Source: Takakia lepidozioides
Lineage: Eukaryota > Streptophyta > Takakiopsida > Takakiales > Takakiaceae
Direction: 5' to 3'
NCBI GenBank assembly: GCA_030704615.1
Contig: CM060731.1
Span: 47,866,001-47,930,000 of the forward strand
DNA length: 64,000 nt
The position numbers were made by a program, and so were the translations under genes. The notes under the pieces are model-generated. The model did not search any database, was not told the origin of the DNA, and was given only the letters and a program-made list of their open reading frames with translations. This document shows, in pieces, positions 33,372 to 44,379 of the stretch (position 1 is its first letter; every line of letters begins with the position of its first letter).

Positions 33372-36238
33372 ATGTCGAGGGAGCGAGATGCACTCGCTCG
33401 ATTCCATTCCAATGCAGGTACTCTTCCACTGACTGCCACTGCAGACGACGATGGGTATGCAGTTGTTCATGAGGATGAGCTGGTTACAGTGTTCCCGCTG
33501 GAGTTGGGTTCTCTGCTTGTTCAGAAAGAGGTGTATGACGAGGATGGGAATTTGGATTCTGGGCACTTGGAGAAACCCTTGGTTGGCGAGTGTGGAAGGA
33601 AGTGGAGAGTCCTTCCAGGAACATACCGTGTCCTTGGAAAAGAGAGAAGACAATCAGCAGGATCAGTCGTTACCCCTGGCACTGCAGCATCGGTCGTGCA
33701 ACAGAAGGGCACAGTTCCTGTGAAACAAGAGGTGAGCACATCCACTACCTTCGTTACTCTTTCGGACTCGTCCTCGGAGGATGTTTCTGAGATTCCTCCG
33801 CCAGTGCAAACTCCCTTATTGGATGATGACGAATTGCGCGAGATAACAAGTGTCATTCCAAAATTGAAAGCCCTCGCAGGTGTGCCTGGGTGCAAGAGCG
33901 AGCTACGTTTTGTTGATTGGGAGTCCCTTCCAGTGCAACGTGTTCAATACGTGCCAGCTCAGTTTGATGGGGACATCTTGTTTGAGCTCAACCCTCCCAC
34001 GTCTTCCAGTGGACTGGCTGGGCTTCTGCAGGGCATGGACAAGAAACATGACGGACATCCTTGGTGCAGGACAAAAACTTCGAACATCCATAACGACATT
34101 GGCTTGAAATTTCGGAGGTCGGTTTGCGTTGGGCATTGCAAGTGCCTGAATATTTCTTGCCCTCGGCTGAGAAACAGCGCTCAGCCAAACGAAAGTGAGT
34201 GGGAAGGTGTGCCCCTGAATCCTTTCACCCCAGGGCTTGCACCTCCCAATACCAATACTTTTGTGTGCAGGTTCTGCAAACTTTCCCCGTCCTGTGTTTC
34301 TGTTTGCCACGCTCGTATGTATCAGGTGGCACATCGATGCAAGACAATGACTCGTGCCTGCATTCATATGGGTGCACACGAGCATCCTGTGTCCAAAGGG
34401 AGTTGCAGGGATAGCGTGGACATCGCTAGAAATCTACTGAAGCAAGAGTTCCATAATGCCCCTTCTGCAACATCTTCTGCTATAGCGCTTGCAGCTAGCA
34501 AGGCATTCCTGGAAAAACACATACTGGGTGAAGGGGATTCGACACAGCCAATGCTGGATGCAGATTCCCTTGAGGCAGTCATGGACCATTTCTCCGTGTT
34601 GAGCTCTCCCAATATTCGAAACCAGGTGAATGCACTCAGAATGGGCACAGGCACTGCTGGATTCATGGACAACATTATGGACCTCAAACGGAGGAGTCGC
34701 TATGAATTCATTCAAAACAGTATGTTCCCTGGCCAGGGCTCGTCCAAAGTGTATTTGTTCAAGATGTCCGCTGTGGGCCAAGGCAGTGGTGTGAGCATTG
34801 TCCGCCGAATGCAACCTGGAGGAGATTTGGCTAAATGTTGGTTAATGTTTGATCACTGCAAACGGGTGAAGGGTTGGACAACCATGGCGTGCCATGTGTA
34901 TGATCCAGCGTACCAGCGTGTGCTCTCCATAGCAATTTGTGATATGCAGTCGGAGGACACTGAATCCCAGATGCTCATGTGGAAGTCCCTCCTGACCGTC
35001 ATGCAGCGCAATGGAATACAGAACACAAACTTTGCGGGCTTCATGGCTGATAGTGCACAGGCAAATTTCAATGCAGTGCGGCGCGTGTTTGGTTCTGGGG
35101 ATCCTAAGGTCCCCATGGAAAATAGGGAGCGCACATGCCTCTTCCATTGGAGTCAATCTCTGGCACGTCATACAAAGCGCTGCATTCGCCCTGACCTTCA
35201 GTTGGAGCATAGAAGGCTCTGTCTGAAGTACAAGAATGCCACCTCAATGGGAGAAGCAGAGAGCACTTACCAGGCAATCCGGGCTTGGTGGTTCTCCGCT
35301 GGTGCTGCTACAGGTATCCACCTGAAGGAGTTGGAGGACTGGTTGGTTTTCTGGCACTTCAGGTACAGACAGTGGGGAGCTTTCATGACGACGGTAAGCC
35401 TCACAAGTTTTCCTTAAACACAAATTGCACTTTGCATCGTGCCTGTTCATTTGGGGTTGTTCGATTGTCACTTGAATAACCTCTACCATTTCTTTTCCTT
35501 CCTCACATTTCCATGCAATGCCTCCTGCAGGACATGTCCTTGGAGGACTTGGCCGACATGCCATCGTGTAATTTGGCAGAGACTGTTCACAACGCCTGGA
35601 TGCAACAGTCTACCAAAGCAGGTCGTGACTTGTATGTGGCCACTGCTGATGACATGGTGCGGGCACTTACACAACAAACCAGGTACCGCAATTTTCTGAT
35701 GGGACGGGGTGGAGGGAAGGGCCCCGATTCGACTTTGTTGATGCTAAGGGCTGCGAGTAGGTCCGGAGACCCGTCAAAGATGGCCAGAGCTCTAAACAGG
35801 TGCACTGAAGGTTCCCCTCTGCAATCCAGGCTCCCCCATTTGGAAGGCGAGGAAAGATTTGGATCATGCAAAAGGAAATTAAACACTCTTCCAGGGTCAG
35901 ATGGAGATTCCCATAGGCCAGACAGGGTCAATTTCTCTGTGCCAAAGGTGTCTCCAGTGCAGACTAAGTCCTGTGCCGGCCCCTTCCCAGGTGGGTCCTC
36001 CTCCTGTGGAGCAGGTGCGGAACATGCAAGCATAGCAGCGGAAATCCCATTGGAGGAGGTGGTGGCCATGGTGCAGGAATCTGATTGCATTGATAGTGAC
36101 TGGCATATAGAACGCACCCCACCAGGATCTAGAGTGGCTTGCATGGCAATTCGGACCCCCTCTTTCAAGAAATGCAAATCAAAAATATGCAAAGGCTCCA
36201 GGGGGACTCCAGCTCCAACATTCACAGGGTTGTTCTGA
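33372..36238 (+). CDS. MULE-type transposase with GCM/WRKY-like zinc domain
   Basis: Exons 33,372-35,393 (donor ACG|GTAAGC) and 35,531-36,238 (acceptor CTGCAG), phase 0, about 908 residues. The frame is open back to ATG 32,949, but the first 141 codons look non-coding and hydrophobic, so I chose the MSRERDAL start. Residues about 228-340 hold HPWCRTKTSN, VGHCKCLNISCPRL, CRFCK and RACIHMGAHEHPV. This is a Cys/His pattern like GCM, a superfamily tied to WRKY and to MULE transposons. The catalytic core follows: LMFDHCKRVKGW (about 490, first Asp), GFMADSAQA (about 557, second Asp) and CLFHW (about 589, the C-x2-H of MULEs). A WHFRYRQWG block ends exon 1. Exon 2 is a linker. The frame then meets TGA at 36,236, but stays open beyond it into a SWIM finger. 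Role: DNA binding and strand transfer for the 14-kb element. Confidence 0.75.
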
Positions 36239-36943
36239 CCTTATCATAGTGGGGAGTCAAAAGAGCACAAGTTTTGGTTCTGCCCAGACGATATGGCACG
36301 ATGCGTGAAGGGAACAGTTCGTCCTTCCGTGATAATGAAGCCCCCTCCCCCCGCAATTTGGCCTGTGCAAATTGGGACATCGCTGTCCTCAACCGAGATA
36401 AGCATGCTGGAGGAGGGAGGGTTTTGTCTTGCACGGTCCCGGGTGGTGCCCTTATGCACTGTCGGCACAGATGTGCCACATGCTCCGACAATGCCTCCAC
36501 CCGGTGCCAACTCCCACCCAACAAAAAGAGATGGAAAAACAGTGCGCCGTGTTGCTTCGGGTGCAGATCACGAATGCAAGATGGAATCGGCTAGAATTTT
36601 GCAGGCTACGGTGGCTCGTATCACCGAAGTCCCTTCCCCGGGGTATGGACGGATTTACACAGTGCTGTCAATTGGCTCAGTTCTTCATGCCAAAGAATAT
36701 CAAGTTACCATTGGGAATTTCCCATCGTGCACTTGTCCGGATTTTGTAACGATGCGTGAGGGCGCTCTCGGCATGAGAGGGAAGTGGGTCCCCTGCAAGC
36801 ATCAATATTACATATACCTTGTAATTATGTGTTGCGACGGTAAGAGAGACCAATTCATTCACCAAGCCACACTAGGCTACGGAGAAGTCATCACCCTTCT
36901 GCAGCGGGACACCTCGCGTAGAGCTCCGCCAACTTCTCTTTGA
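36239..36943 (+). CDS. SWIM zinc-finger C-terminus of the transposase, after an in-frame TGA
   Basis: This is in the same frame as transposase exon 2 and separated from it only by the TGA at 36,236-36,238. No other stop occurs between 35,531 and 36,943. It encodes a Pro-rich linker and then FPSCTCPDF ... VPCKHQYYIYL, a SWIM finger (CxCxnCxH), which normally sits at the C-terminus of MULE transposases. It ends with ...RRAPPTSL and stop at 36,943. A separate start is possible at ATG 36,293. The simplest reading is a recent nonsense mutation in one protein. Translational read-through or a missed intron are alternatives. Confidence 0.65.
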   Translation, partial: PYHSGESKEHKFWFCPDDMARCVKGTVRPSVIMKPPPPAIWPVQIGTSLSSTEISMLEEGGFCLARSRVVPLCTVGTDVPHAPTMPPPGANSHPTKRDGKTVRRVASGADHECKMESARILQATVARITEVPSPGYGRIYTVLSIGSVLHAKEYQVTIGNFPSCTCPDFVTMREGALGMRGKWVPCKHQYYIYLVIMCCDGKRDQFIHQATLGYGEVITLLQRDTSRRAPPTSL

Positions 36944-37190
36944 ACACATACGAGCCATGCCCGCTTCCCATGCTGGTTTCCAGGTTGCCGTGTGAAGACT
37001 TTTCATTTTATGACAAACATATACATTTCGTTCACTTGTGAGGGCAAATGCACTTGCGATTCATTGTAAGCGTCTCTCTGTGAATTGAAATAAACTGTGT
37101 CAATCATTCTGAGCTCAAATCTGACATGTTTACATATTCCTCTTTTTTGGCACGCATTGCAGACATGGTGCATGGTGGCCTCCTTTGTTT
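36944..37190. other. 3' flank of the transposase inside the element
   Basis: No coding region. An AATAAA-like signal (GAAATAAACTG at about 37,086-37,096) could serve as polyadenylation signal of the transposase transcript. Confidence 0.4.
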
Positions 37191-37332
37191 TGTCCACGGT
37201 AATAGGCCCTCTTCCTGCAATCCTCGCCTATAGGACCTGCTTCTCCAGCAGATTCATGCCGCTCACGCTTCAAAGCTTGAACGTGAGCTCAGCTCCCAGG
37301 CTCACGGGGCTGGGCTCACGCCGTAGCTACGC
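37190..37332 (-). repeat. Right terminal region, mirrored to the left one
   Basis: Read inward on -: GGCGTGAGCCCAG, CCGTGAGCCTGG, further GTGAGC blocks, CTATAGGCGAGG, then CCTATTACCGTGG. The same elements, in the same order, are found reading inward from the left end at 23,144. Identity over the outer ~35 bp is only partial. Confidence 0.6.
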
Positions 37333-37600
37333 TGCCGTTTGGCCCATATGTGAAGAATTGAAATCTAAGACCAAGTGTAATTTCCTATGTATCCAAGTGC
37401 ATCTCCCATGTAGAGCCCCAATTGTCCACTGTCATCTAAGCCCAATTCCAATCTCCTATGTATCCAATGCAATTTCCTATGTATCCAAGTGTGTCTCCAA
37501 TGTCGAGGCCCAAGTGCAACCTCTAGGTCCTAGGGTAGCCTGTGTTGTTGGCCCATGTGTCCAATGTCATCTAAGTCATTCAAGTCTAATCAGTTTTTTT
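37333..37600. repeat. Target duplication (right copy) and minisatellite, right portion
   Basis: It begins with TGCCGTTTGGCC (37,333-37,344), then continues the phrases CCTATGTATCCAAGTG, TGTCGAGGCCCAAGTG and GTAGCCTGTG that are also present at 22,806-23,143. Confidence 0.7.
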
Positions 37601-40316
37601 CCACAGAGCCTACGACCAGATTTGTACTGGAGACCTTTCCCTTGATATCTCTACCGTCAAGGCTCCAATCATTGTCCCAGGAATGCCCACTTTGCCATTT
37701 TTGCTATTTTTTGTGAATTTCCAGCGACCAAAAGCACTTGGAATTCGACATCTCCCACACCGCAAGTCCAAAAATCGTGAGACCAAGCCTGTGCACCCCT
37801 CCTCATCGACGGCTTTCCAACAGTACCAAGCACAGGGCTGAGGCCTTACGATTGGGGACATCTCAAATCTACAAAACAAACAAAACAAAACAAACGTCTC
37901 GATTCATATATTGATGTATATACATAGGTGGATGCCATTAATTGTTCTTTAAATTATTTAATACTCAATTCAAAATTGTTCATTGAAAGTTCATCTCTAA
38001 ATATATGTATGGCAAGAAGAATTATTGGGGTTGACCAGAAAGATCCGAGGTTCATTCTTCATTCCTTAGTTCAAGGGCATGGCTTCCTCAAGGGTTTTAT
38101 TGGCTCTCTTGTAGAGAGAGACTTTGCAACATGTTCAAGTCAATGGAGAAAATGTGGTCAAAGGACCTTACACCTTGTCAAAGCACCGATGTTGTGCTGA
38201 GTCATGCCCCTCACTCTCACCTTTTTCTTAAGTGTGTTTTGCCAAAGCAAGAGAGCTCATCGCCGTTTTAGGCTTGTTTTATTTTTATTTTATTTTTGGG
38301 GGAATTTCTGTTAATTTATTGATAGAAAAGGGAATACAAACCAGGAAAAATAACCTGTGTGAGAAAGCGTGAAAAAAAAAGGCATGAAGGCAGAGGGGGA
38401 ACACTGCTCCGTGGCCCAGAGAACAAAAGTACACAAGTGGAGGGAAGCCAGGAAACTGAATTGGGGTCCTAATATTTTTCCCTCTTTGCAACGAAAGCAA
38501 AGGGCCTCTGTCCCCTTTTCGACAAAAAATGAAGCACTTAAGCTTTGAATCGCTTCATCAAAACTGTGGTCCCTCGCTTACTTTGCTTCTGTCTTGTGTA
38601 TGGTCTTTGGGTATGCCTTTAAGGCTTTCCTTGCCCTTGTTAATGTTAATTTTTTTAGGATGAGGGGATAGAACTTAGCCCTGAACTTCATATTGAAGGG
38701 GTCAAAGAAAAAATAACCATGACATGTCCTTTGTGCTAAACAAGAAAAGATTAAAAGTAAGCTTGAAAATATATAGAAAACAAATGCATGGAATAGCAAC
38801 ACCTGCCTATTGTAATTATGAATTGGTCCCTGTTCGCTGGAATCTCCAACTCGGTCCCTGTATGTTAGGCCTCATGGCAATATGTGAGGGTTTAATTTTT
38901 TCCCTTTTATCAATAAAAATTTCAGGGTCTCTGACCCCTCTTCCCCCCCAAAAAAAATAAAAAAAATAAAAAAATAAATGGTTGTAAAGTGATTAACAGA
39001 ATCTGGAAGATGACCCGGCCCTGCTTTCCTGGAACAATGGATCTGCCAATTCTTTGCAACTGGTATCCTTTGTATTATTGGGAGAAGAAAAAGACAGTAT
39101 GACTTGTTCCCAGCGTATTACTGGAGAGTCATTCATCTAGTTTATTGACCCTATGAACTACATCTTGTTCACACATTTCATCTGCCAATATGGATGAAAA
39201 ATTACACGGACAACTTGTCTTGAACTAATTCGTTTGCCAAGTACAATATAGCAGTCTACCTCTATATGAGTTACCCATGGGGAGATAAATGTAACAGGTA
39301 GAGATATTTAACATCATAACAGATATAGAATAAGAATCTTTCAAAATCACACTTAGAGAAGGAACACTTATTAAGAGCTTGAAAACTAGAATGTAACACC
39401 GGAGGAGAAAAATGATTTTATGCCAATAGTCTTGAACATGCAACTTAGTGATGTCCTTATCCAAGGTTAGGCATTTTTTTTTATCACTTTGGTGACTTCT
39501 TCATCCTATTGCTCTAAGAAAATATAAATATTGGCAAAAGCCTCACAAAAGACACAAGGAACCACAACCTCTATTTCTGCATTTTCTTCCTCCTCGAAAT
39601 CTATTTCAATTGGTCGCATATTTAAAAAATAATAATGAAAATAAAAGGGGAGCTTTGCCCCTGCAAACTTTGTTTGGGATTATTACGAAGAAAAAAATTA
39701 AAACCTCCGGGCAAACCAAAAGGCTACCACGCTGCAAGCAACAAGAGCAAGCTCACGGAACCATTATCAAGGGCCGAAGCCCGCACAAAACCAGTAAAAG
39801 TTGCTTATGTTAATAATGTCCATTTCAGTAGCTCACTGTTTTAACAGTGGGTCCCATGTTAGTGAAATTGAAAAAGTTTGAACAATCACTATGGTAACTA
39901 AAAGAGCTATGACAGTGGACCCTCTACTTATGTAGTCTTGTTATACGTCTACATATAAATAGCGGGGCTTATTCCATCATTTGCTCTGCAGGTATTAATT
40001 TATTATGGCACGGTGTATCGCACGTTCTTATGTTTGTGTGTTTTTTGGGGTCCTGCGTGTGCGGAGCCCCCTAGGTACTAGTAAGTAGTAACTGAATAAA
40101 TAGTAAGACGCAAGGGAAGAGAGTCCGGCTCTCTTTATATACCCTCACAGGACGGTTGGACCTTCTAGAAGCCCGACGACCCCTCAAGCAGTGGACCCTT
40201 CTAGAAGGTTGCCTTGGGACACATGTCACCCCTAGGTGACACTTGCTTCCCCCATGGCGCGCGAACCATCCCCTATTTAATAGGTCTCACCTTTCTATCT
40301 CTTTTAAAAAATCCCC
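37601..40316. other. Intergenic, AT-rich
   Basis: No gene recognised. It includes a SINE-like tail at 38,860-38,970 and a related inverted piece at 38,270-38,360. A block at about 39,900-40,250 with a TATAAATAG box and TATATACCC could be LTR-like or a promoter relic, but no partner LTR was found. Confidence 0.4.
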
Positions 40317-40319
40317 TTA

Positions 40320-41545
40320 GAGCATCTCCACCCTCATGCGGAATACCTCCCTCCAACGCCAAAGGGCCATTTTCAGTGCCGTTTTGGACACAAACGGCAC
40401 CCCACCCTTTGCACGGAACTTTAAATCCCGTAATGTACGGGCACGGAAAATGGTTCCGCACACAGAATAATCGTACTTCTTTCAGTGCGCTGAACAAGCA
40501 ATAGAACAGGCCTCATTGTCAGGATGACGACCTCTGGAGCGCTCTCGCAGCTTCCCGCCAGCTACGTTCCATTGGCTTAACCTGCTCCTACCAACCGCTC
40601 GAAGGGGAAGAATTTATCAGTGGAAGAGGAGCGGCAACTATGTAGATCGTTTCTGGCTATTACTGGCAATGGCCAAAAATCCGAAGCATTTTGGAAGAGG
40701 GTTGGTTTCCATTTCAACTGCAAGCGCCCTGATGGTTTGCTTGAGCGGCCATATCGAAGCCTGGAATCAAAGTGGCAAACGATCCACCACGACGTGAGCA
40801 AATGGGTAGGAGTGTATGGGCAGGTAGTGGCATTGAGAGAGAGTGGCATTTCAGAGGATGACCAAATGCAGAAGGCGTTGAAACTCTAAGTGGACAAACA
40901 CCCTAAAAACCAATCGTTTGTGTTTCTTCATTGTTGGGAGATCTTAAGGCAAGTGCCGCGTTGGGCAGAGTTGCGCCTTGATGATTGCAAGAAGACTCCA
41001 GAAATGAAATGAAAGCGGCCGCTTCCCTCAGGCGAGGTAGACGACATCCATGTGGTGGAGGACGATGCAGATGCCTTGGGGAATGAACAACTTGCAGCCG
41101 CTTCAAAAAGGTTTTCTGAAGCACCCTCAAGGTACAGCGACTGCAAAGGATGATTAGAGAGAGAAGCGAGTAGCTAAACTTACAACGAGGGCCCAGACAG
41201 CCGCAATTGCCGAAATGGCTGCAGCCACAAAAAGAAGAGTTGAAGCCTTGTCTGATGCCTCGGCATTGAGCCTCTTCACCCTACCTGGGATGGAGCACAA
41301 TGATGAGGCCCTTGAATACTTGAGGTTGTGACGCTCTGAGGAGCTGTTGAAGGTGAAGTTCCGTATCCACTTGAGGCGTTGAAGCTGCTATGAAGGTTGC
41401 CGAAGCGAAGACCAATCCTCCCCCAATTATTCCCCCTGCTACTACTCTAATTCCTGTAAGTCAGCCGTCACTGGCAGAGCAGCCTAGTCCAACAGATTTT
41501 GTTGTGAACCTATCTCCCAGAGAGAGAGAAGACTCCGGTCGTAGC
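40320..41545 (+). pseudogene. PIF/Harbinger element remnant: ORF1 (Myb/SANT-like) pseudogene
   Basis: It starts with the plant PIF/Harbinger-type terminus GAGCATCTCCACC directly after TTA (40,317-40,319). The coding relic (about 40,610-41,360) reads EEERQLCRSFLAITGNGQKS, FWKRVGFHFNCKRPDG, YRSLESKWQTIHHDVSKW, and later KTPEMK and EALSDASALSLFTLPGMEH. This is the Myb/SANT-like DNA-binding protein paired with PIF transposases. It has an in-frame stop (KAL-stop-VDKHP near 40,888) and further breaks. No right terminus is seen; the 3' end of the neighbouring LINE abuts it. Confidence 0.7.
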
Positions 41546-41576
41546 CGGCGTAACTAAGAGCCACTTCACCTTTGGG

Positions 41577-42395
41577 CTACTGCCCCCTTTCGGGGGTGGG
41601 CCCTATAGTAGTAAGGGTGTCCAGTCGGACACCAGGTAACCAAGGAGAGATAGTGGGGAGGGCTGCTATGAACCCCCTGGGGGACCCAGAGGGGCTAGCT
41701 TCGAGTTGGCGTTTGTTGGTAATGATGGCTGTGAGGGAGCGGAGTGCTGTAAGATGGATTGCTTTGAAACATTGATGGATTGAGAGAATGGGTATTTTGA
41801 AGTTGTCATGCAGATCATTAATACTGGCGTTGTGTATGCCACCCCGGGTTTCAGCAGTGATGACTGTGAGCTGGCCAGTCTTCCAACCCTGCCGGCGAAT
41901 TGCAAGAATGAGTGGGGTGTATTTTTGCCGTTTTTCCAAGATTGAGTCGTGAAGGTATCGATCATGACAAAATGTAAACTCGATAAAGTGGATGGTGAGC
42001 TGCAGGGATGGTGAAGTAGGTGGCGAGGCTTGAACAGACAACCCTTGGATAATGAGTATGTCCGGGCAGAGCCGGGCGGGGCATGAGCAGGGTACTCGGG
42101 TGCACGTGCATGGTAGGAGCCATGGTGGTATAATATGGTCTGGTGGCCTCCCTTGGAAAGTACCGGCGTTAATGAGGGTAAACCATCGGGTTTCGGCACG
42201 CTTTGTGAATAGTTTATAGAGATGCCAGACTGCTTGGTTGTGTCGGGTGATATGAAGACCATGGATGACCGGATGCGTGCATTGGCTAAGGAGGTGCGGC
42301 CAGGTATCACGTGCATTGTGAGTTGTGGAGCACAGTGGGCAGTAAGGTGATGGAAAGCGATGTGGCCAAAAAATGTGTTTGCGTTGGTGACCCAT
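41577..42395 (-). pseudogene. LINE C-terminal domain with CPLC...H...C cluster
   Basis: An open segment of 272 codons. It contains CPLCSTTHNARDTWPHLLSQC and HPVIHGLHITRHN, the zinc-binding tail that follows RNase H in many plant LINEs, and then TIHFIEFTFCHDRY. This probably helps in RNA or target binding (family knowledge). Confidence 0.65.
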
Positions 42396-42598
42396 GTATT
42401 GGGCGTATCTGAATTTAAGTGTCTGGCAGATTTGTGCATCAGTGGTAGCTTTGGTTTGCCAGAAGTAGTTCGGGAGTTTGTGGTGTGATTTACCTCGGAT
42501 TGGGTCCGTTTTTTAATATGCACTTTGGTATGACTGATAGAGGCTGCGGCCTGTTTGTTTACTTCTCGGGTGAGGGTGGCCAAGAGATTGCATGTGGG

Positions 42599-44220
42599 TC
42601 ATGGTGCGGTCGGGTTCGAAACTGGGTGTATAAACCAAAAGGGGTAGAAGTGGGCGATGTGGATAGGGTCGTTCGTGGGGTTAACTTTGATTTTGGTGGC
42701 ACCGAGCTGAGCAAGGAGGTCGGCCTCCGCATTCCCTTGAATACCAGTGTGCGAGCGTACTTTGAGTAGGTGTACTTGGTGCTTTATAGAGACGGTCGCG
42801 TTGACGATTGGCTGAGATGAGGTTGCGGTCAGGATGATGGTGGTGGGAGGAGGGGCGGGCAATGTGATTGCGGATGAGGAATAAGGAGGTAAGGCTGTCA
42901 GTGAAGATGAAGTGTGTGGGGGGGGGGGGGGGGGGGTATCGAGTAGGAGGAGAGTGTCGTATATGGCCATAAGCTCGGCTCTGAGAATAGTGCAGGGCTA
43001 AGGAGCCTGAGGGCCAGGGTGATTGCAGCCTACAGTGTCCATTTTTTGACGTAAATGTGTCATTTTTCCTATACATATTTTGTTGGTTTTGATCTACAAT
43101 CTTATATTTCTATGAAATTTCTTAAAAGGGACTCACAACATTGTACCTATCTATATGTAGTATCTGCCTTCTCAGACTTGCCGCCAAAAACCGTTATCTC
43201 TAGAAGTGATGGACTTCATGAAAAGTCCATAAGCTTTTGTTACAGTCCATACAAAACTTGTTATGGACTCATTATCTATTATATTTTGTAACATAATTGG
43301 AATAAGGGACTAAAGAATCTAGTGTGAGAGTTTTTTAATATTTTTACTCATTAAACTAAATTTTATGTACTTTATCAACATACCAATAACAGCCATTTTC
43401 ATAAAGTCCTTTACAATATGAAAACCAAAACACCCCATGAACTGTCTTCATTAAATACAACCATTTATTATAGATGAGGGGTGGCCCAAGGTCAAATATT
43501 CAAAAACATGTACTTTTGTGATTATGGTCAAGTTTGGATTAGGTCACCGACGACACGTGACGGCATATATCCTCCATAACATCTTTCTTTTTCCCATTTG
43601 AAATGACAGTATCCCAACAATAGACGTTCCATATGATATAGTGCAACTGAATCCATGTTTTGGTTTTTTTCATGATTTTTGTATTTTTATCTTATGTACT
43701 TTTATGTAGGCCACATCTTCAACTTTTTGGTCCACTCTTCGTTGCAACTACCCGCCACCTCTCTTCCTGTATCTACGTGATAGATACCATAGCCTGCATT
43801 AGTTTGAGTAAGGGATCCGTCAGTGTAATGGGAGTTTGCAGGGGGGGTATTTGAGGGGATAGGATTGCTGATAGGATGGAGGAACTGGGGGGGGGGGGGG
43901 GTTTGTTGGTGTGGCCTGTGGGGGACGTTGCAGTGCCTCGATCCAGGCTTTATTTGTTTAATTCGGGGGAGGGGGGTAGGTATATTGGTACAATGGGGGA
44001 TATGTGGGTGGTGGATGATGGCCTTTATTTTATGAGTAACGGTTAGTAGATGTTCTAGTTTGTGATAGAAGGTTGTGGGTATGTTAGCGTAGTGGGGGTT
44101 TTGGACATGCATGATGCGGATTAGGGTGGGTTCTTTTTGCCTGAGGTATTTGGGAAAAGGAGGGGTATGGGTATATTTAAGCTGGTTTGGGTCAATTGTG
44201 GCTATTAGCTTGACCTCCAC
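42599..44220 (-). pseudogene. LINE RNase H domain, split by an insertion
   Basis: The first acidic motif lies in HYTDGSLTQTNAGYGIYHV (about 43,800). The second is LRAELMAIYDTLLLLD and the third KVRSHTGIQGNAEADLLAQ (about 42,680-42,975). About 0.65-0.7 kb of unrelated AT-rich sequence (roughly 43,040-43,740) separates the first from the second. A G17-20 tract at about 42,919 adds frame trouble. RNase H would degrade the RNA template during reverse transcription. Confidence 0.7.
43040..43740. other. AT-rich insertion inside the RNase H domain
   Basis: Composition switches abruptly from G-rich to AT-rich and back, and RNase H coding resumes on the far side. No terminal repeat or target duplication is clear. 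Possibly a MITE-sized element. Confidence 0.5.
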
Positions 44221-44379
44221 AGGGAGGCGTAGAAGTGGGTGGGAGGTGGTAGGTGTGCTTTGATGTGTGAGGATGAGGACGGTTGAAGCATAAGAAGAGG
44301 AATGTGCAGCAAATTCGGCCCATTGAAGAGCTTCATGGGTGAGAGGTCCAGGTGGGAGGTGAGCGAGACCACGGCCTTC

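Larger units (their letters stand above)
23144..37332. mobile_element. 14.2-kb MULE-like composite element with methyltransferase gene and hairpin satellite
   Basis: Borders: a 12-bp direct duplication on both sides, and removal of the insert rejoins the surrounding minisatellite into its normal phrase (GCCGTTTGGCC then CATATGTGAAGAATTG, compared with the uninterrupted copy at about 22,895-22,935). Both ends carry inward-facing CGTGAGCC blocks, and behind them CCTATTTCCGCGG (left) or CCTATTACCGTGG (right, read inward), so the ends mirror each other. Contents, left to right: methyltransferase-like gene (-), 116-bp hairpin satellite, acidic reading frame (-), transposase gene (+). The MULE assignment rests on the transposase's D...D...C-x2-H pattern, its GCM/WRKY-like zinc domain and its SWIM finger. 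The size is large for a MULE. That all parts moved together is inference. Confidence 0.65.

Noticed and set aside
33372-36943. KDZ (Kyakuja/Dileera/Zisupton) transposase with CxC zinc cluster
   Set aside because: The CLFHW motif after the second Asp, the GCM-like HxHP ending and the SWIM finger fit MULE better. I cannot exclude KDZ without a profile search.
39900-40250. Solo LTR of a Copia or Gypsy element
   Set aside because: A TATA-like box and short duplicated words are present, but there are no clear TG...CA ends, primer-binding site or target duplication.
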